A stretch of DNA of 64,000 bases. Origin: Hexactinellida sp. DTS-2022. Lineage: Eukaryota > Porifera > Hexactinellida. Below, in pieces: positions 42,818 to 54,300 of this stretch (positions within the stretch are counted from its first letter, which is position 1; each line of letters starts with the position of its first letter). Where the stretch lies: contig JAPNXP010000011.1 in assembly GCA_028753945.1 (NCBI GenBank), positions 4,154,001-4,218,000 on the forward strand. The letters are read 5' to 3'. The notes beneath the pieces were generated by a model that was not told the DNA's origin, made no database searches, and worked only from the letters and a program-made list of their open reading frames with translations. A program made the position numbers and the translations under genes.

Positions 42818-44011
42818 ATGAACATTATATCTTTTCTACTCTTGAGCTACTTCACAATCTACTCGGTTACCTTTGCATTCTCACAAGACGAATGCTCCAA
42901 CGCGCCAACCAACGCAAAACCATTTATCCTGCAAGAAGTAGGCGGAGAACAGTTAACTATAAACATACCCTGTCTACCCAAGAAACCTGATCATGCTAAC
43001 ATCAAATGTAAATATGAGTCATTCCCAGATATTGTTTCTGATGGGAAAATATTGGGAGAAAAACAGGTCTCATGTGTAACACCCGCGTTTATAAATCTCG
43101 GAATTCAAAAGGTATTTGTGTCAGTTGATAACGGCGGTTCATTCCCGTATGTCGGAAAATTCTTTGTGCAGAGTGAATATCTCCTAATGCCACTTCTCAG
43201 TATTGAGAATTTCATGTCTGGCGATTTATTCGATTTCACGACTGACAGGATTGTTAGCCTGTTTTGGGATAAGAATTTAATCCCGCATGACGTTATAACA
43301 TTGGAATTAATATTGATTGAAGACCCAATATTAGAGTTGATAAATTGGATGGAAAGCACAGTTCTAATTGAAAACATAGACAATACTGGAAAACTCTCAT
43401 TCAGTTTCTCCAATGTTGCTATCTCTATTGAAAAACGAAAAAAGTTTGAAAATACACCAATAACTATTGGTAAATTCATACTAACTAATCCTAGCACGAG
43501 TTTATACCTGGGTGGGCCTAGTCTTTTGGTTACCTTCATAAACATACCGTTTTCAGCATGCAAACTATTCGATCCTCTCTTGGAGCAAATCCCGAAAGGA
43601 ACCCTTCCCTGTCCATGCAACACAACACAAGCGATTAATGACAACAACTTTCATGGAGATACAGATACACCCAGCTTGCAATTCTTCCATCCAGGTGTGG
43701 CCACCTGCTTCAGATCAGTTCCTAGTGAATACGGTTCCAGTGAACAGTGTTGCTACAATGCAAATGGTAGCATTAACATAGGAACCCAAGGATCAGGAAC
43801 AGCAGATACCTACAGTCTAGATGTTAGTAATATTAAACATAGCATTTATGATGTCTTGCCATGGATCGTGTGCTGTAAGGTAGCAGGTCGCTGCGAGTAC
43901 TACGCAAAATTCAGACCTTCTAATAACTGTAATAATTACATACCGCCTCAATTAATTAATAATGAACTGTACAGACATAATACTGAACTTGATATTATGT
44001 ATTTCATTTGA
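42818..44011 (+). CDS. Secreted AMOP-domain protein, copy 2
   Basis: 397 aa from the ATG at 42818, with the same signal peptide, IPT-like and AMOP regions as 13836-15029. Only three residues differ: Ser for Thr in IVSLF, Leu for Ile in DPLLEQ, and Ile for Lys in TQAIND. All AMOP cysteines are conserved. The near-identity against more diverged flanks suggests either selection or gene conversion. Confidence 0.85.
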   Translation: MNIISFLLLSYFTIYSVTFAFSQDECSNAPTNAKPFILQEVGGEQLTINIPCLPKKPDHANIKCKYESFPDIVSDGKILGEKQVSCVTPAFINLGIQKVFVSVDNGGSFPYVGKFFVQSEYLLMPLLSIENFMSGDLFDFTTDRIVSLFWDKNLIPHDVITLELILIEDPILELINWMESTVLIENIDNTGKLSFSFSNVAISIEKRKKFENTPITIGKFILTNPSTSLYLGGPSLLVTFINIPFSACKLFDPLLEQIPKGTLPCPCNTTQAINDNNFHGDTDTPSLQFFHPGVATCFRSVPSEYGSSEQCCYNANGSINIGTQGSGTADTYSLDVSNIKHSIYDVLPWIVCCKVAGRCEYYAKFRPSNNCNNYIPPQLINNELYRHNTELDIMYFI

Positions 44012-44166
44012 TTTTGATACTTTTCTACTATTCTGCACTATACTATGTACATACTTGAAAAACTGTAATATAATACTATTGTGTGATAATTATTAATTAT
44101 TCTGTCTTTCCCCAAGTGGATAGTTAAAGGGTTTATATCACGATCTTACAATAAAGTATATTTTCG

Positions 44167-44325
44167 GTATATAGAACCCAGTTAATACGAAATTCGGTTA
44201 ATAAGTCACTATTTGAGTCTCTTTAAAATCCTTTTCAATACAAATTATATTATGTAATACGAATTCCGGATAAGGCGAGCGCATTTTGACGGTCCCTTGG
44301 TGTTCGTACTTAAAAGGTTCTACTG
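44167..44325 (+). mobile_element. Degenerate pogo-like MITE
   Basis: Ends TATAGAACC..GTTAATACGAA and GTGTTCGTACT..GGTTCTACTG correspond to the family at 52347-52515. Copy 2/copy 1 similarity ends inside it (about 44221). Confidence 0.6.
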
Positions 44326-44371
44326 CATTATATTAGTATTTCAGTCAGGTCGCTTAACATCGAATTTTAGC

Positions 44372-44552
44372 CAGGGTTTCATCCAGGTGTGCGAGTGCGT
44401 CATTCTGAAAGAGAACTTGTCTAGGCGCGCAAAATTCGAGAGATGCTCCCATAGACGTAGTACAAATTTAGTATATTAGCTGCGCATTTGAGCGAGCTCA
44501 AACTTGATCTAGGCGTGGAGAAATGTAAATTATTGCCTGGGTTAAAAGCCAG
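44372..44552 (+). mobile_element. hAT-type MITE with 8-bp target duplication
   Basis: ATTTTAGC on both sides (44364-44371, 44553-44560). Left end CAGGGTTTCATCCAGG; the right end is a diverged complement. Internal CGAGAGATGCTCCCATAGAC and GCGAGCTCAAACT blocks match the element at 55511-55698. Confidence 0.75.
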
Positions 44553-44795
44553 ATTTTAGCCAAATCGGGATACGCTGGACAAAATGCCAATTTATTTTCC
44601 TTAATCATCATGACCCCCGGCATCAAAGTATTCCGAGGCTCCATGTCGAACGGATACATTTTCGATGTCACCTTTGATTTAGCGACCGGACTATTTTTTT
44701 CTAGCCCTTTTGTTAACATCACAACGGGTTATATTTTGACTCAAAAAGGACTTCAGTTCTACATACAGTTTCCTCGAGGGTACTCCTATTAGCTA
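44553..44795 (+). other. Short open frame of uncertain status
   Basis: About 78 codons, open from the MITE edge to TAG at 44790-44792, with an internal ATG at 44610 (MTPGIKVFRGSMSNGYIFDV onwards, ending FPRGYSY). The composition is protein-like, with alternating hydrophobic and polar residues, but no family is recognised and there is no paralogous copy in the other duplicate. Could be an exon fragment. Confidence 0.25.
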
Positions 44796-45123
44796 GTTAT
44801 ATAATACGTGTCAGTGTTTAAGGCGTATTGAAGTTTAGTACGTATGTTTATTGCGTACGTATAATACATTATACGTGAGGGATAATTTCAGTATATTATG
44901 CAACTTTCCCTATTAGCTATGTATTAACAAAAATGTTAATTCAAATTAAAAACCTTATTAACACTATAGACATGTCTATCAGACTGACAGTTTAATAAAA
45001 TAATATAAATAAGCTCCATAGAGAATGTAGAACACGCATTTCAAAGTCTCTTTGAAAATAGAATGATCCTAAATCGAATTATACCTCTAACGTAAAAGCA
45101 ATTAAAGCTCTCAAGTTTGGAAA
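44796..45123. other. Intergenic with ACGTATAATACATTATACGT palindrome
   Basis: Contains a palindromic stretch (about 44855-44876) related to the 18304/20328 repeats. Otherwise the 3' flank of the peptidase gene. Confidence 0.4.
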
Positions 45124-48100
45124 CTAATCAGGAATCATCCACGATTTCCATTTTAAATTGTAGTCAATTGTAGGTAAACTAATATCCTCTTGGTTAATAT
45201 CTGTAGTATTTGTAACATTATGTAATATTGAATTCACAAGATCATCAACTGAGGGTCTAAACCCTAAAAAATCCTCAACCATTTCCCATGGATCCTTCCC
45301 AAATCCATGAGACAAGAATTTGTCTCGATATTCCGCTCCTGCTTTCGGGCAAAGCGGATTAGCAGCAAATTTATTTCGCCAAAAGAGAGAAGCGAATGCT
45401 TTCGCCCAAACATAAGAATAATACTTTGACCCATAGTTTGATAGGTGACTGAATCGTAGTACCCAAGAGGTGTCAGTTTCCGGTGAAAACAAACCATGAT
45501 TGTTGTAAATAGTATTTTCAAGTTCTAGTATCTTATTTTCAGTTTTTATTTCATGTTTGTGTAACATTAGATCGAGTAAACCGTACATAACTTGTATTTG
45601 TGTGGAATACGCCTCGAATTTTGTAGATTTTTGAATATGAAGTTTAATGAGGGAATCTGAAATAACTTCCCCGGTTTGGTAATGGCTGGCGAATAATTTT
45701 ATAAATCTCGGGTCTAAGAGGTAGAGCTCCATTAGATTAGAAGGAATTTCCGCTAAGTCATTTGGGCATCTCGTGCCAGCCACGTGCTGGAACGTAGTAT
45801 TGCCTAACACTGAGTGCAGCGCGTGACCCATCTCGTGAAAGAAACTGTCTAGGTTAACGGGGTTAATTAAAGTATTTTCGTTGTTCATGTGTGAAATGAA
45901 ATTACACGCGAGAGCTGCAACGGGTATTTGGAATCTGCCTTCTTCGTCTCTCCTACTGCCTTGTATTAACTGGTGGCATTCGATATCCGGCTTATTTGGT
46001 CTATTCAGTAAATCTAAGTACAGAACTCCCTGGAGACCCTCAGAATTTATGAGACCGGCTTTTATAACAGACGGATGCCAGGTCTCATTGGGCCGGATCG
46101 CGAGAGGCTCGAAACTCATTTGGTAGAGAGATTGACAAATTATGTTGATTGCTTCAAAACAGTTTCTAAGTGGGAAGTATTCGCAAAGCACTGAGTTAAG
46201 AGTTTTATTGTCTTCTATAGAATTAGTTTGTTGCTTCCATAAATTATTTCGAGCGTAGTTGATATAAAAAGCACCATCATATGCTCTCATTCCAATCGAG
46301 CTATTCGGTTTCTGTGATTTTGCATTTGGGATAAGACTAAGAGCGATCTCCTTTGCTTCTTGTACTTGTTCTAAAGCGATAGGCCGTAAGAACTCGGAAG
46401 ATTTTTCTAGAAGCGCCACTACACTGCTAGTATCTCTAGCCATTGAATCTGCTATAAGTCTATCTGCTGTAGACGGATAGCCCAATAGTTTGGCCAGTTT
46501 GTATCTGGTGTTAATCAGATCCCGTAGAGTTGCTAGGTTATTCATATCAATGCGATAAAATGCTTTGTAAACGGTTTTCCTTATGTGAGAGTGCAAGCTG
46601 AGGGTGTAGCCATCTTCTATTATCCATTGTCCAACGTGTGCTGGTGAGAGAGACTGAGAAAAGAATTCCATTGCAACTTTCATTTCTTTCGATTGGAGGT
46701 GTAACACACTTATTCTAGCCTTCTCGGGCAAATGTACGCCTAGAGAGCAAATTCATTAGATTAGTAATTACTCATTCAGATTAGCCGCATTAACTATGGC
46801 TCTGCTTGTGTTTAGGACTGCAGAATTATAATACAGTCAGTCAGGTCTGCTTATTGTGAACAATATTTCGTCTGCTTATTATGAAAAACTTGACATTATG
46901 AACAAGCCCTTGGTTGCAATTTAACAACTTACATAGTGTTTGTAATAAATTGAGCTCGCTTATTAAAGTCTCTCTATTTTGAACACAATTTTTGCCCCCT
47001 GAATGTTCATAGTAAAAGAACTTCACTAATAATGCTTAATTTTTTCTTAACTCAAATAGATATAAATTATTGGGCAATTAATTAGAAATTCAAGTTATCG
47101 TCCAAAGTATTTTAGTTATTTTCAAGCTTACATACAGTCAGGTTCTTTTATTATGAACGTTCAATTCAAGGGACAAAAATTATGTTCATAATAGAGAGAC
47201 TCCATAATAAGCGAACTAAACGTAGTACAAACCCTATGTAAGTTGTTAAATTGGGACCATAGAGCTTGTTCATAATTTAAAAAATGTTCATATTAAGCAG
47301 AAGAAAAATTGTTCACAATAAGGCGCCATGACTGTAGTTAAGAAAAAGTTAAACGCTATTAGTGAGTAATGCCCTGACTGTCTTCAATCTTATTGACTGT
47401 AAATGTATAAACCAAGCTACCTGAGGTTTCGAAGTCTTTGAGTAATAGCATAGCGACTCTCTGCTCCTGAACACTCCACAGGTGTGAGAAGGTGTCCACG
47501 CACTGCTTGAGTCTGGCGTAGAGCTCGGGACAGGTGTTGAGAGTCTCCACATACGAACTGATGGCTAGACTAGCTGTCTCTGCGGCGCGATTTATATCCG
47601 GAGTTGATTGGGTTATGTGAAGGAAGTTGGAAGGATCAGCGATGGAGCAGAGCTCACTTGACAACCTAAGTGTAATGGATTAATTGAAAAATGAATATGA
47701 AGGAAACAAGACTTATACAGTCGACTCCACTTAATAGAGTCACCTCGGGCCAGGTTATTTTGACCCAATTAAGCGGAGAAATCTATTAACCGGTGACTCT
47801 ATTAAGCGGAGTGGACTGTATATGTTATAACCAGGTTTGAAAACCCTGCAACCAAATACCGATTTAACAAATTAGCTGTAGACCGAAAGTTCACCGAATA
47901 TATTTGGCAAAGAATCGGTGACCTACAATTAAAATAAATAGGGAATTTTCGATTATTCCTGAAAGTGTAGAATTCGTTTTGGATAAACAGTCATAGTAAA
48001 ACCAACACAAAATCAGTAATACGAATAACTAAATATATTCGGCTTCCAACCAAATGCAAACATTGAATTATTCGGTTGCGACCTTGGGAAGATAATTAGT

Positions 48101-48416
48101 TGAGACTGAAATTACAGAAATGCACTGTAAAATCAATAGTAACTAACCTATCAAATTTGTAGACAATTTGAATAGGGTTCAACTCAAATGAATTGTTGAT
48201 TATATCATTGACAATAGTCTGTGCTTTTTCCATTTTCTCTTTGGTCAATCTCATGAAATCATTTCCGCTTATCAAGCCTGGGATGCAAAATAAACCCATC
48301 GCTTCATTGTTGATTTGGTGAGTCACTCCAATCAGTTGTCTGCCTTTCGGGAGAGATGAGACAGAACGGATTATTTGTTTAGTATTTCGGCAGAGAGGAA
48401 AACATGTTCGTAACAT
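45124..48416 (-). CDS. MIPEP: Mitochondrial intermediate peptidase (M3 metalloprotease), three exons
   Basis: Exons 48148-48416, 47421-47665 and 45124-46739 join in frame (269+245+1616 nt, 710 codons including stop, 709 aa; the human protein is about 713). Splice sites: GATAG|GTTAGT to CACTTAG|GTTGTC, and CCTCAG|GTAGCT to CTCTAG|GCGTAC. The start ATG at 48416 is followed by an Arg/Lys-rich, acidic-poor leader suited to mitochondrial import. The zinc site HEMGH is at residues 473-477, followed by ALHSVLG and the GTRCPNDLAEIPSNLMELYL block with the third ligand Glu. FGIPEL-like motif GLFCIPGL and DFETSGVHL match the family N-terminal half. Removes octapeptides from imported precursors in the matrix. 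Both introns hold pogo-like MITEs. All key residues present; functional by inspection. Confidence 0.93.
46834..47334 (+). mobile_element. pogo-like MITE in intron 2 of the peptidase gene
   Basis: TA-flanked (46832-46833, 47335-47336), ends CAGTCAGTCAGGTCTGC and ..GGCGCCATGACTG, with long internal inverted similarity (TTATGAACA words on both strands). 501 bp of a 681-bp intron. Confidence 0.75.
47718..47818 (+). mobile_element. pogo-like MITE in intron 1 of the peptidase gene
   Basis: 101 bp; ends CAGTCGACTCCACTTAATAG and CTATTAAGCGGAGTGGACTG; TA at both sides (47716-47717, 47819-47820). Confidence 0.88.
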
Positions 48417-49348
48417 AATTATTGCCAGATGTCACACCTGTGAGTATTTGGTAGGTAGCTTGCGAGTTACTGTCTATTTTATAGGTTGATTCATGCTCAC
48501 TTTAGTTGTTAGCTCTGTTCATTTGGGTGTGTTAGAATCTCACTTCTAGTATTCACAAACTCAGAAAAATAGTTGACACAATTTGTGGTTAGAACAAATA
48601 TGTTTATCAATTTATTAATTAATCGCGGTAGCCCAGAAATGTGAAAGTGAAAGTTATTTGAATTCAATTTATATGTTTACTATCGCTGAGAGCCACAATA
48701 ATCACCTAAATATTATTTCCTAGATTTTGAAAAAAATTGAGTGTAAACTTGGCTCACAAAACAATAAGCACCGTGTTTATTCGGGGAAATATGGTATGCT
48801 ACATAACTCGGGCAAAATGAAGTCTATCTTTAAAAATATAAAATACAATTTCATATACATAAGTAATTTAGTCTACTACAATTCTACTAGTGCTGGAATA
48901 ATGGAATAATTATTTGGTCCTAGGAAGTTATAATTTCACTACATTTTACAAATGCAGAATGGGTCACATTAGTATTTATGGTTTAGTATTCAGGTGTCTT
49001 TGCTCAATTAAAAAAATGGACATTTAGGCAATGCCTGGCTCTTTTATTAATCATAAAAAATTATATTCTAGTAGAGCTGAGCTATCAAGTTATGCCTTTT
49101 ATCCAACTATTCGAATTGTTTGACCAATTTATTTGTTAAATATGGACTTCTATTGATGTAATGATTTTACTGCGAAATTAAAAATAAATTATGTGTAAAC
49201 TGGTGTCTATTATGATATATAAATACATTAGAGATAATAAAAAGAAAATGCTATTGACAGTCTCGAAACTAAGCATAACTACATGAGAGGAACAGACTAG
49301 AATAAAAAGTTCTTAATTCTAGAATATTCAACTCTCAAAGCTACCAAA
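48417..49348. other. Intergenic, nothing recognised
   Basis: AT-rich spacer between the peptidase 5' end and the VIT-VWA 3' end; both genes are on the minus strand. Presumably holds the peptidase promoter. A 60-codon plus frame at 48727 has no support. Confidence 0.4.
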
Positions 49349-52300
49349 CTATTTCCGCATAAGACAACACAGCACAACACTATCCATTATCTCCTTAACC
49401 AGAGTTGCATACATGGAATTGTTCTCTGATACAAACCCACCCTGGAAGTTGCCTGGATGTAGTGTGAGCATAGAATCATATATAACATATCCAGGCGGAG
49501 AGTTCTCAAACGAGAATAAACAGAAATGCCCACAGAAGCTAGAATCGCCTCGACACTCAACACTCGACTTATGAATCAGGGAACATATTTTCCAACCGTG
49601 AGGGATCAACTCTTTCGGGAATTCGTTGTTGTGCTCAATAATGCCATAATTTATAGGTTCGAGGGGAAATTTATGAGAAAAGTTTTCCAAAGAAGGGAAC
49701 AACTTACAAGGACATTCACGGACTTTTGAAATTTGTGTGTTAACAAATTGAATGAATTCACCTGGGCTCGTTTCTTTTCTAAAAGAAAATCCAAAAGTTT
49801 CGAGAATTTCTTTCATTTTCTGATATTCTTCCATAAGCGAATGTCGCCATTCACGATTCCAATTTTCTCTATTTATCCATACATTTATTAAATTGGATAA
49901 TTGTATTAATATAGGCGGTGCCTGTGTATCAGCTGTGAATGTTAATAGGCACTCTTTCAGCGGCGCAATTGAAATTATAAAAGCAATAGAAGCGTCCAAC
50001 CAACAAGTAAAATTCTTCGAATCAAGGATAGGGCCTTTCAATGCAAATGAAATGCAAGGATCACTGAAAAATGGAGGGGATTTTGTTAGAGGTATACCTA
50101 CACAAGTTTTAAGCTCATTTCTATATGTGAGATCCCTGAGGTCATAAGACGAATTTCTTGACACTTTACTCGGAATATATATACCACCTGTGTTTTTACG
50201 CTTCCGTGAAGCAGAGTTGAATTCTTGTAAAAGCTTAGCTGCCTTATAGCGAGTTAACACACCAGTATTGCCGAGTGATAGGGAATTAAACTTATAAAGA
50301 GAAGAGTCTACTTTACGGGCAAACCCACCCACTTGTCTGGGCATTCGAATGGGAGAAGAACCGCTAAGGGTTGGCAGTGGTACAATGGTATGTGTCATAG
50401 GAGCGTGTTGTATAGTGGCGGCATCTCTCTCTTCCACGGCTATAAAGCTAGTGTGCTTCGTAGCCAGAGAGTAGGTCAGGCCTAATTCTATTATTTTCTG
50501 TTTAATCTCCTCAGCTTTGTCAGGTTTCGCAAGCAAACCCGATTCTTCTAATTCCTGTATCAGAGATCTCGCGGCTAATTTCTGAATAATCTGATTGTTT
50601 CGCGCATACAAATTAGTAGCAGCCGATAACTTAACTTTGTACTCAACTCTCTTCTTATTTGGATCAACCGCACTTAAGGTAACCTCTATATTATTCAGAT
50701 TTCCCTTGAAATTAGGTTCGCTAAAGGCATACACAATATACTGTTCCAAGTTGAATATAGGCGGTAGAGTACTGGGAGCTATTTGGGTAATATTAATTCC
50801 ATTGAATTCTATTTTTGAGTCAGTCATAGCTGGCTGTAGAGCAGCCTGTAACTGAGTTGAAATTATTTCTTCCATATTAGTGACGTCACGAATAAATACA
50901 GCCTTGCCTTTGCCCAATCGCGCTACGCCTTTAACTAACGCCTCTGATACACCAGCTCCTATACCGAATGAGAACACACGTGTTGAGTTAGAGTTTTTGT
51001 GTACAGTTTCCTTAACTTGTTCAGTATTGCCGACGCCACCATCTGTTAGTATGAATATATTCCTAGGCGTACCAGGGATTAGTTTCTGGTTATAAATGTG
51101 TTGTAAAGGCTGTAGAATTTCTGTGCCGCCTAAATTAGCTTGAATTCTATTCGCATGAGTAATCGCCTTTTTGAGACTATCACCTTTCGCCTGCTGAGAT
51201 TCTTTGAAAAGATAATTAAAATCAGAACCGAAACCAACGATATTAAACAAAACTGTATTAGGCAACAATTTGATACAAGTTTTTAGGGCAGTGCGTGCCT
51301 CTATGATTGAACTACCACCCATTGAACCCGAGCGATCCACCACGAATATAATTTCAGTTGCCAGTTCCTTGTATTTAATATTAGGATAAGTGACTAGCAT
51401 TAAAGCTACACTGTCATCTGGACGCTTTTCTGACCAAATCCTTGGTTTGTGTGGCTCGGATAAATGTATTTCTAACGCAAACCCTTTGTCGACTATTTTC
51501 TGCGCTTTTTTCAACACCAAAGCCTCAAACTGGTTGGGAGAAGGGTATTTAATGTTACAGCCATGGGTGGTACAATTAACTTTCCTTATTTTACAATGCA
51601 TATCGGCTTTAACACGCGCATCAAACGTGTATTTAACTGCTTGCTTGTGAGTTAAGTTAATAACTGTAGATCCATGGTTCGGAGGGTAATACGGCTGTAG
51701 TATTGTAGTTGGGATGTTGAATAGCACGTGAGGGGCTTGTTCTTTTCCAGAACCTTTGAGCTCACAAATGTAAGAAATTTCAATCTCAACTACGGTTGCT
51801 GGGGGTAGATTCCCGACTGAAATCGTAAAAACATCGTCAGAAGTCTGCTGCAGCAAATACGCGCCGTGCCCGGATGAAATAGTGTCGTCATAAACCTGTA
51901 TAGTATAATTAGAGTACGTCCTATATATATAAGTATAGGCGAAACCGTTTTTTCTAACCAATTATTTGCATGGAAAGTAAGAAAAATCTTATATTAGAAT
52001 TAACCAACTGAAAATAAAACAAAATTGGAAATTCTTATACATTTTTAATAAATAGTTACGTAGTTAGAAAAAACCGGTTTCGGCTGTATATCAGAATCAA
52101 ACACAAAATACAATCAGTGAATAAATAATTTCACTCAAGGATTTATCCAGGAGCGCGAGACGCTCCTTTTGGAGTATGATTCTTAGGTAAATTTAATTAG
52201 GAGAGCTAAAATTTTGAATCTTCTCCTATACCGTAATATTAATTTGTGATTTAGGTGTTGCAAATTGCATCAGACCAGGATTCGGAGCGTATTTACAAAT

Positions 52301-52843
52301 GGCTATATAATACACTGATTTCACTACTATATAATTACACTAATTACAGTAGAACCTCGTTAGTACAAAACGGTTAATACGAACAAACAGTTCCACAACA
52401 TCAGGTCCCTGCAATGGCTATTCAATGGCTATTACTCCGGTTAATACAAACTCCGGATAAAGCGAACAAATTGTTACCGTCCGCTGGTGTTCGTATTAAT
52501 TAACGAGTTCTACTGTATGTACACATTACGTATTACTCAATTAACTTAATAAGAATTTCCACTGTTAGATTTGATTATTATTTAATGCTTACTATACCTG
52601 CTTCGCTTCTTCGTTCTCCTTCACTTCCGCTCTAATTATTTTATCGTTAATTTTAGCTGTAAAGCCTGTTACAGCTGAGCTCTCAGTTATAGGGAAATCG
52701 TAGGTAGCTTCTATTGGCTCATCCGAATAGTTCTTATAAGTCTGAGTGAGTGTGACCTGAGCTGAATAGTCAGTGATGTGCACATCTGCGAATATTGAAG
52801 TTAGAGGAACTGCAACAGATTTATCAGTGTGGAGTCCAGACAT
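49349..52843 (-). CDS. VIT-VWA protein with a C-terminal USPL1-like cysteine-protease domain, two exons
   Basis: Exon 1 52598-52843 (82 codons) and exon 2 49349-51895 join in frame (AAGCAG|GTATAG to ATACAG|GTTTAT): 930 aa. Start ATG at 52843. Residues 1-130 form a VIT domain (FADVHITDYSAQVTLTQTY, TYDFPITESSAVTGF, TISVGNLPPATVVEIEISY). Residues about 261-430 form a VWA domain with an intact MIDAS (DRSGS, 269-273, plus TDGG). This pairing is that of VWA5A/PARP4/ITIH-type proteins. A linker with SRKRK (645-649) leads to about 220 residues containing CWLD (C713), FCGHF (H872) and YDSM (D889). CWLD and a His-to-Asp spacing of 17 recall the SUMO protease USPL1 (peptidase C98), whose triad I remember as Cys-His-Asp with similar spacing. 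No PARP domain. The VIT-VWA part is secure; the protease reading is inference. Confidence 0.85.
52347..52515 (+). mobile_element. pogo-like MITE in the VIT-VWA intron
   Basis: CAGTAGAACCTCGTTAGTAC and its imperfect complement TAATTAACGAGTTCTACTG, TA on both flanks (52345-52346, 52516-52517). 169 bp. The intron is 702 bp. Confidence 0.85.
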
Positions 52844-53686
52844 TATAACACTAGTAGAATTAATATTATGCTAATTTATAAATAAATTACAGGAGAATGC
52901 ATTTTGACGGTGGTATTCGTACTACCGAGGGTCTAATGTAATATTCTAAATAAATACAGTACACCCTCGCTAATCCGAGGAGAGGTGTTCCGATTCAAAA
53001 AAATTCTGTTCCGATTAGTGAAGTAATACATTTTCTATAGACCTCTATAGACAGGGCCGGATTAACCCATGGGCAACCGGGGCCTCCACCACCAAGGTTG
53101 TACTTCATTTTTCATGGACATTTGTAGTGGAAGGAGTTAGGGACAGGGACGTCACTACGGGGGGCATAGGGAGGAAATGCCCCCCTGGTAGAAATCCTCG
53201 CCCCGGGGCAATGCTCTTCTGCTAAAATTTATTGAACTATTTTATTCCTCTGATTCATTGATGCTATTGAATTCAATTTAATGAGTTCACACTTTCCAAT
53301 CCATTTGAGTCATATGTCTGTACGAGGCTCCAATTTTCCCCTGTACATTGGTCAAGATCCCTAGACACCTCAAATTTTATTCTCGCTCGTTTCGCTCGCT
53401 CGTCTAAAATGTAAATCTACACTTTATTGAAACGAACTACACTGACCCCTAAGCATTTTATTATGTGTGTCAAGATATACATAAGAACATGTTATTTATT
53501 CTTATTATTTAAGTTTGACATACCGTATTTCCCCGAATAAGCGCCGGGTCAATAAAAATGACATTGGTATGATAAAATTTATACACATTAGTTGATCACT
53601 GTAATATAATTCCATTGATTTTGACAACTTCGGTAGGCATACTATTGGTGGAAACCATTAGAACCCACCTAAATATTATATTCTTG
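52844..53686. other. Intergenic; MITE fragments
   Basis: Upstream of the VIT-VWA gene. Contains GCATTTTGACGGTGGTATTC (about 52899), an ACAGTACACCCTCGCTAATC end (about 52960) and GC-rich hAT-like pieces (AGGGACGTCACTACGGGGGG at about 53145). No gene. Confidence 0.45.
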
Positions 53687-53781
53687 ATTAAATAGTTTCG
53701 GACAAGTTCGGTTCGGATTATCTCATTCTATAGACTATAGAATGAGATAATCCGAACCGAACTTGTCCGAAACTATTTAAT
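53687..53781. repeat. Perfect palindrome, 47-bp arms, 1-nt centre
   Basis: 53687-53733 and 53735-53781 are exact complements as far as I can read, around a single A (53734). The outer end is ATTAAATAGTTTCGGACAAG. No element-like target duplication is obvious; ends just before the MITE at 53798. Confidence 0.9.
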
Positions 53782-53797
53782 CCAAACTAAACATATA

Positions 53798-54093
53798 CAG
53801 TCAACTCCCGTTATACCCAAGTCGGATATAACGAAGTACCTGCTTATAATCAATGGTCCGGAAATCCTTATATCTTATTACTACATTACTAAAACTTCGT
53901 TTACAACGAAATGGATATAACGAAATTCCGTTTATAGCGAAGTGTTTTATAATCCCTAATAGCCTCTAAGCTATTGATTTTACTTCTGTTATAACGAAAA
54001 TTCAACTTGTAATGAACTTTTATAAGATCGAACTCCGCTTATAACGAAATGAAACTACGGTCCCCAGCACTTCGTTATAACGGGAGTTGACTG
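53798..54093 (+). mobile_element. pogo/Tigger-like MITE
   Basis: CAGTCAACTCCCGTTATA at the left and its complement TATAACGGGAGTTGACTG at the right, TA at both sides (53796-53797, 54094-54095). Internal TATAACGAA words repeat in both orientations. 296 bp. Confidence 0.92.
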
Positions 54094-54108
54094 TAGTATT
54101 ATGATTTA

Positions 54109-54168
54109 TGAGTACACTCAGTCTCTAGTCCTCAGGAGTACACGGGTTGGGAGCCTGTGTACTCATAA
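54109..54168 (+). repeat. Inverted-repeat fragment of the hammerhead-family 5' block
   Basis: TATGAGTACAC and GTGTACTCATA form a perfect 11-bp inverted repeat around CCTCAGGAGTACACGGG, the 5' block of the hammerhead repeats at 20510 and 55440. The ribozyme itself is missing. Confidence 0.6.
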
Positions 54169-54300
54169 CACTACAGTCAACCGTAGTTTCATTTCGTTAT
54201 AAGCGGAGTTCGATCTTATAAGAGTTCATTACAAGTTGAAATTCGTTGTAACCGGAGTTGGTATAACAAAGTGTAAAATCAATAGCTTAGAAGGCTATAT
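54169..54300 (-). mobile_element. Fragment of the pogo/Tigger-like MITE in inverse orientation
   Basis: ACAGTCAACCGTAGTTTC, TTATAAGCGGAGTTCGATC and GTTGTAACCGGAGTTG match the 53798 element on the opposite strand; ends without a clean terminus. Confidence 0.6.

Noticed and set aside
44553-44795. vWD or other continuation exon of AMOP copy 2
   Set aside because: The peptide lacks the GDPH/cysteine pattern of vWD, and nothing equivalent follows AMOP copy 1.
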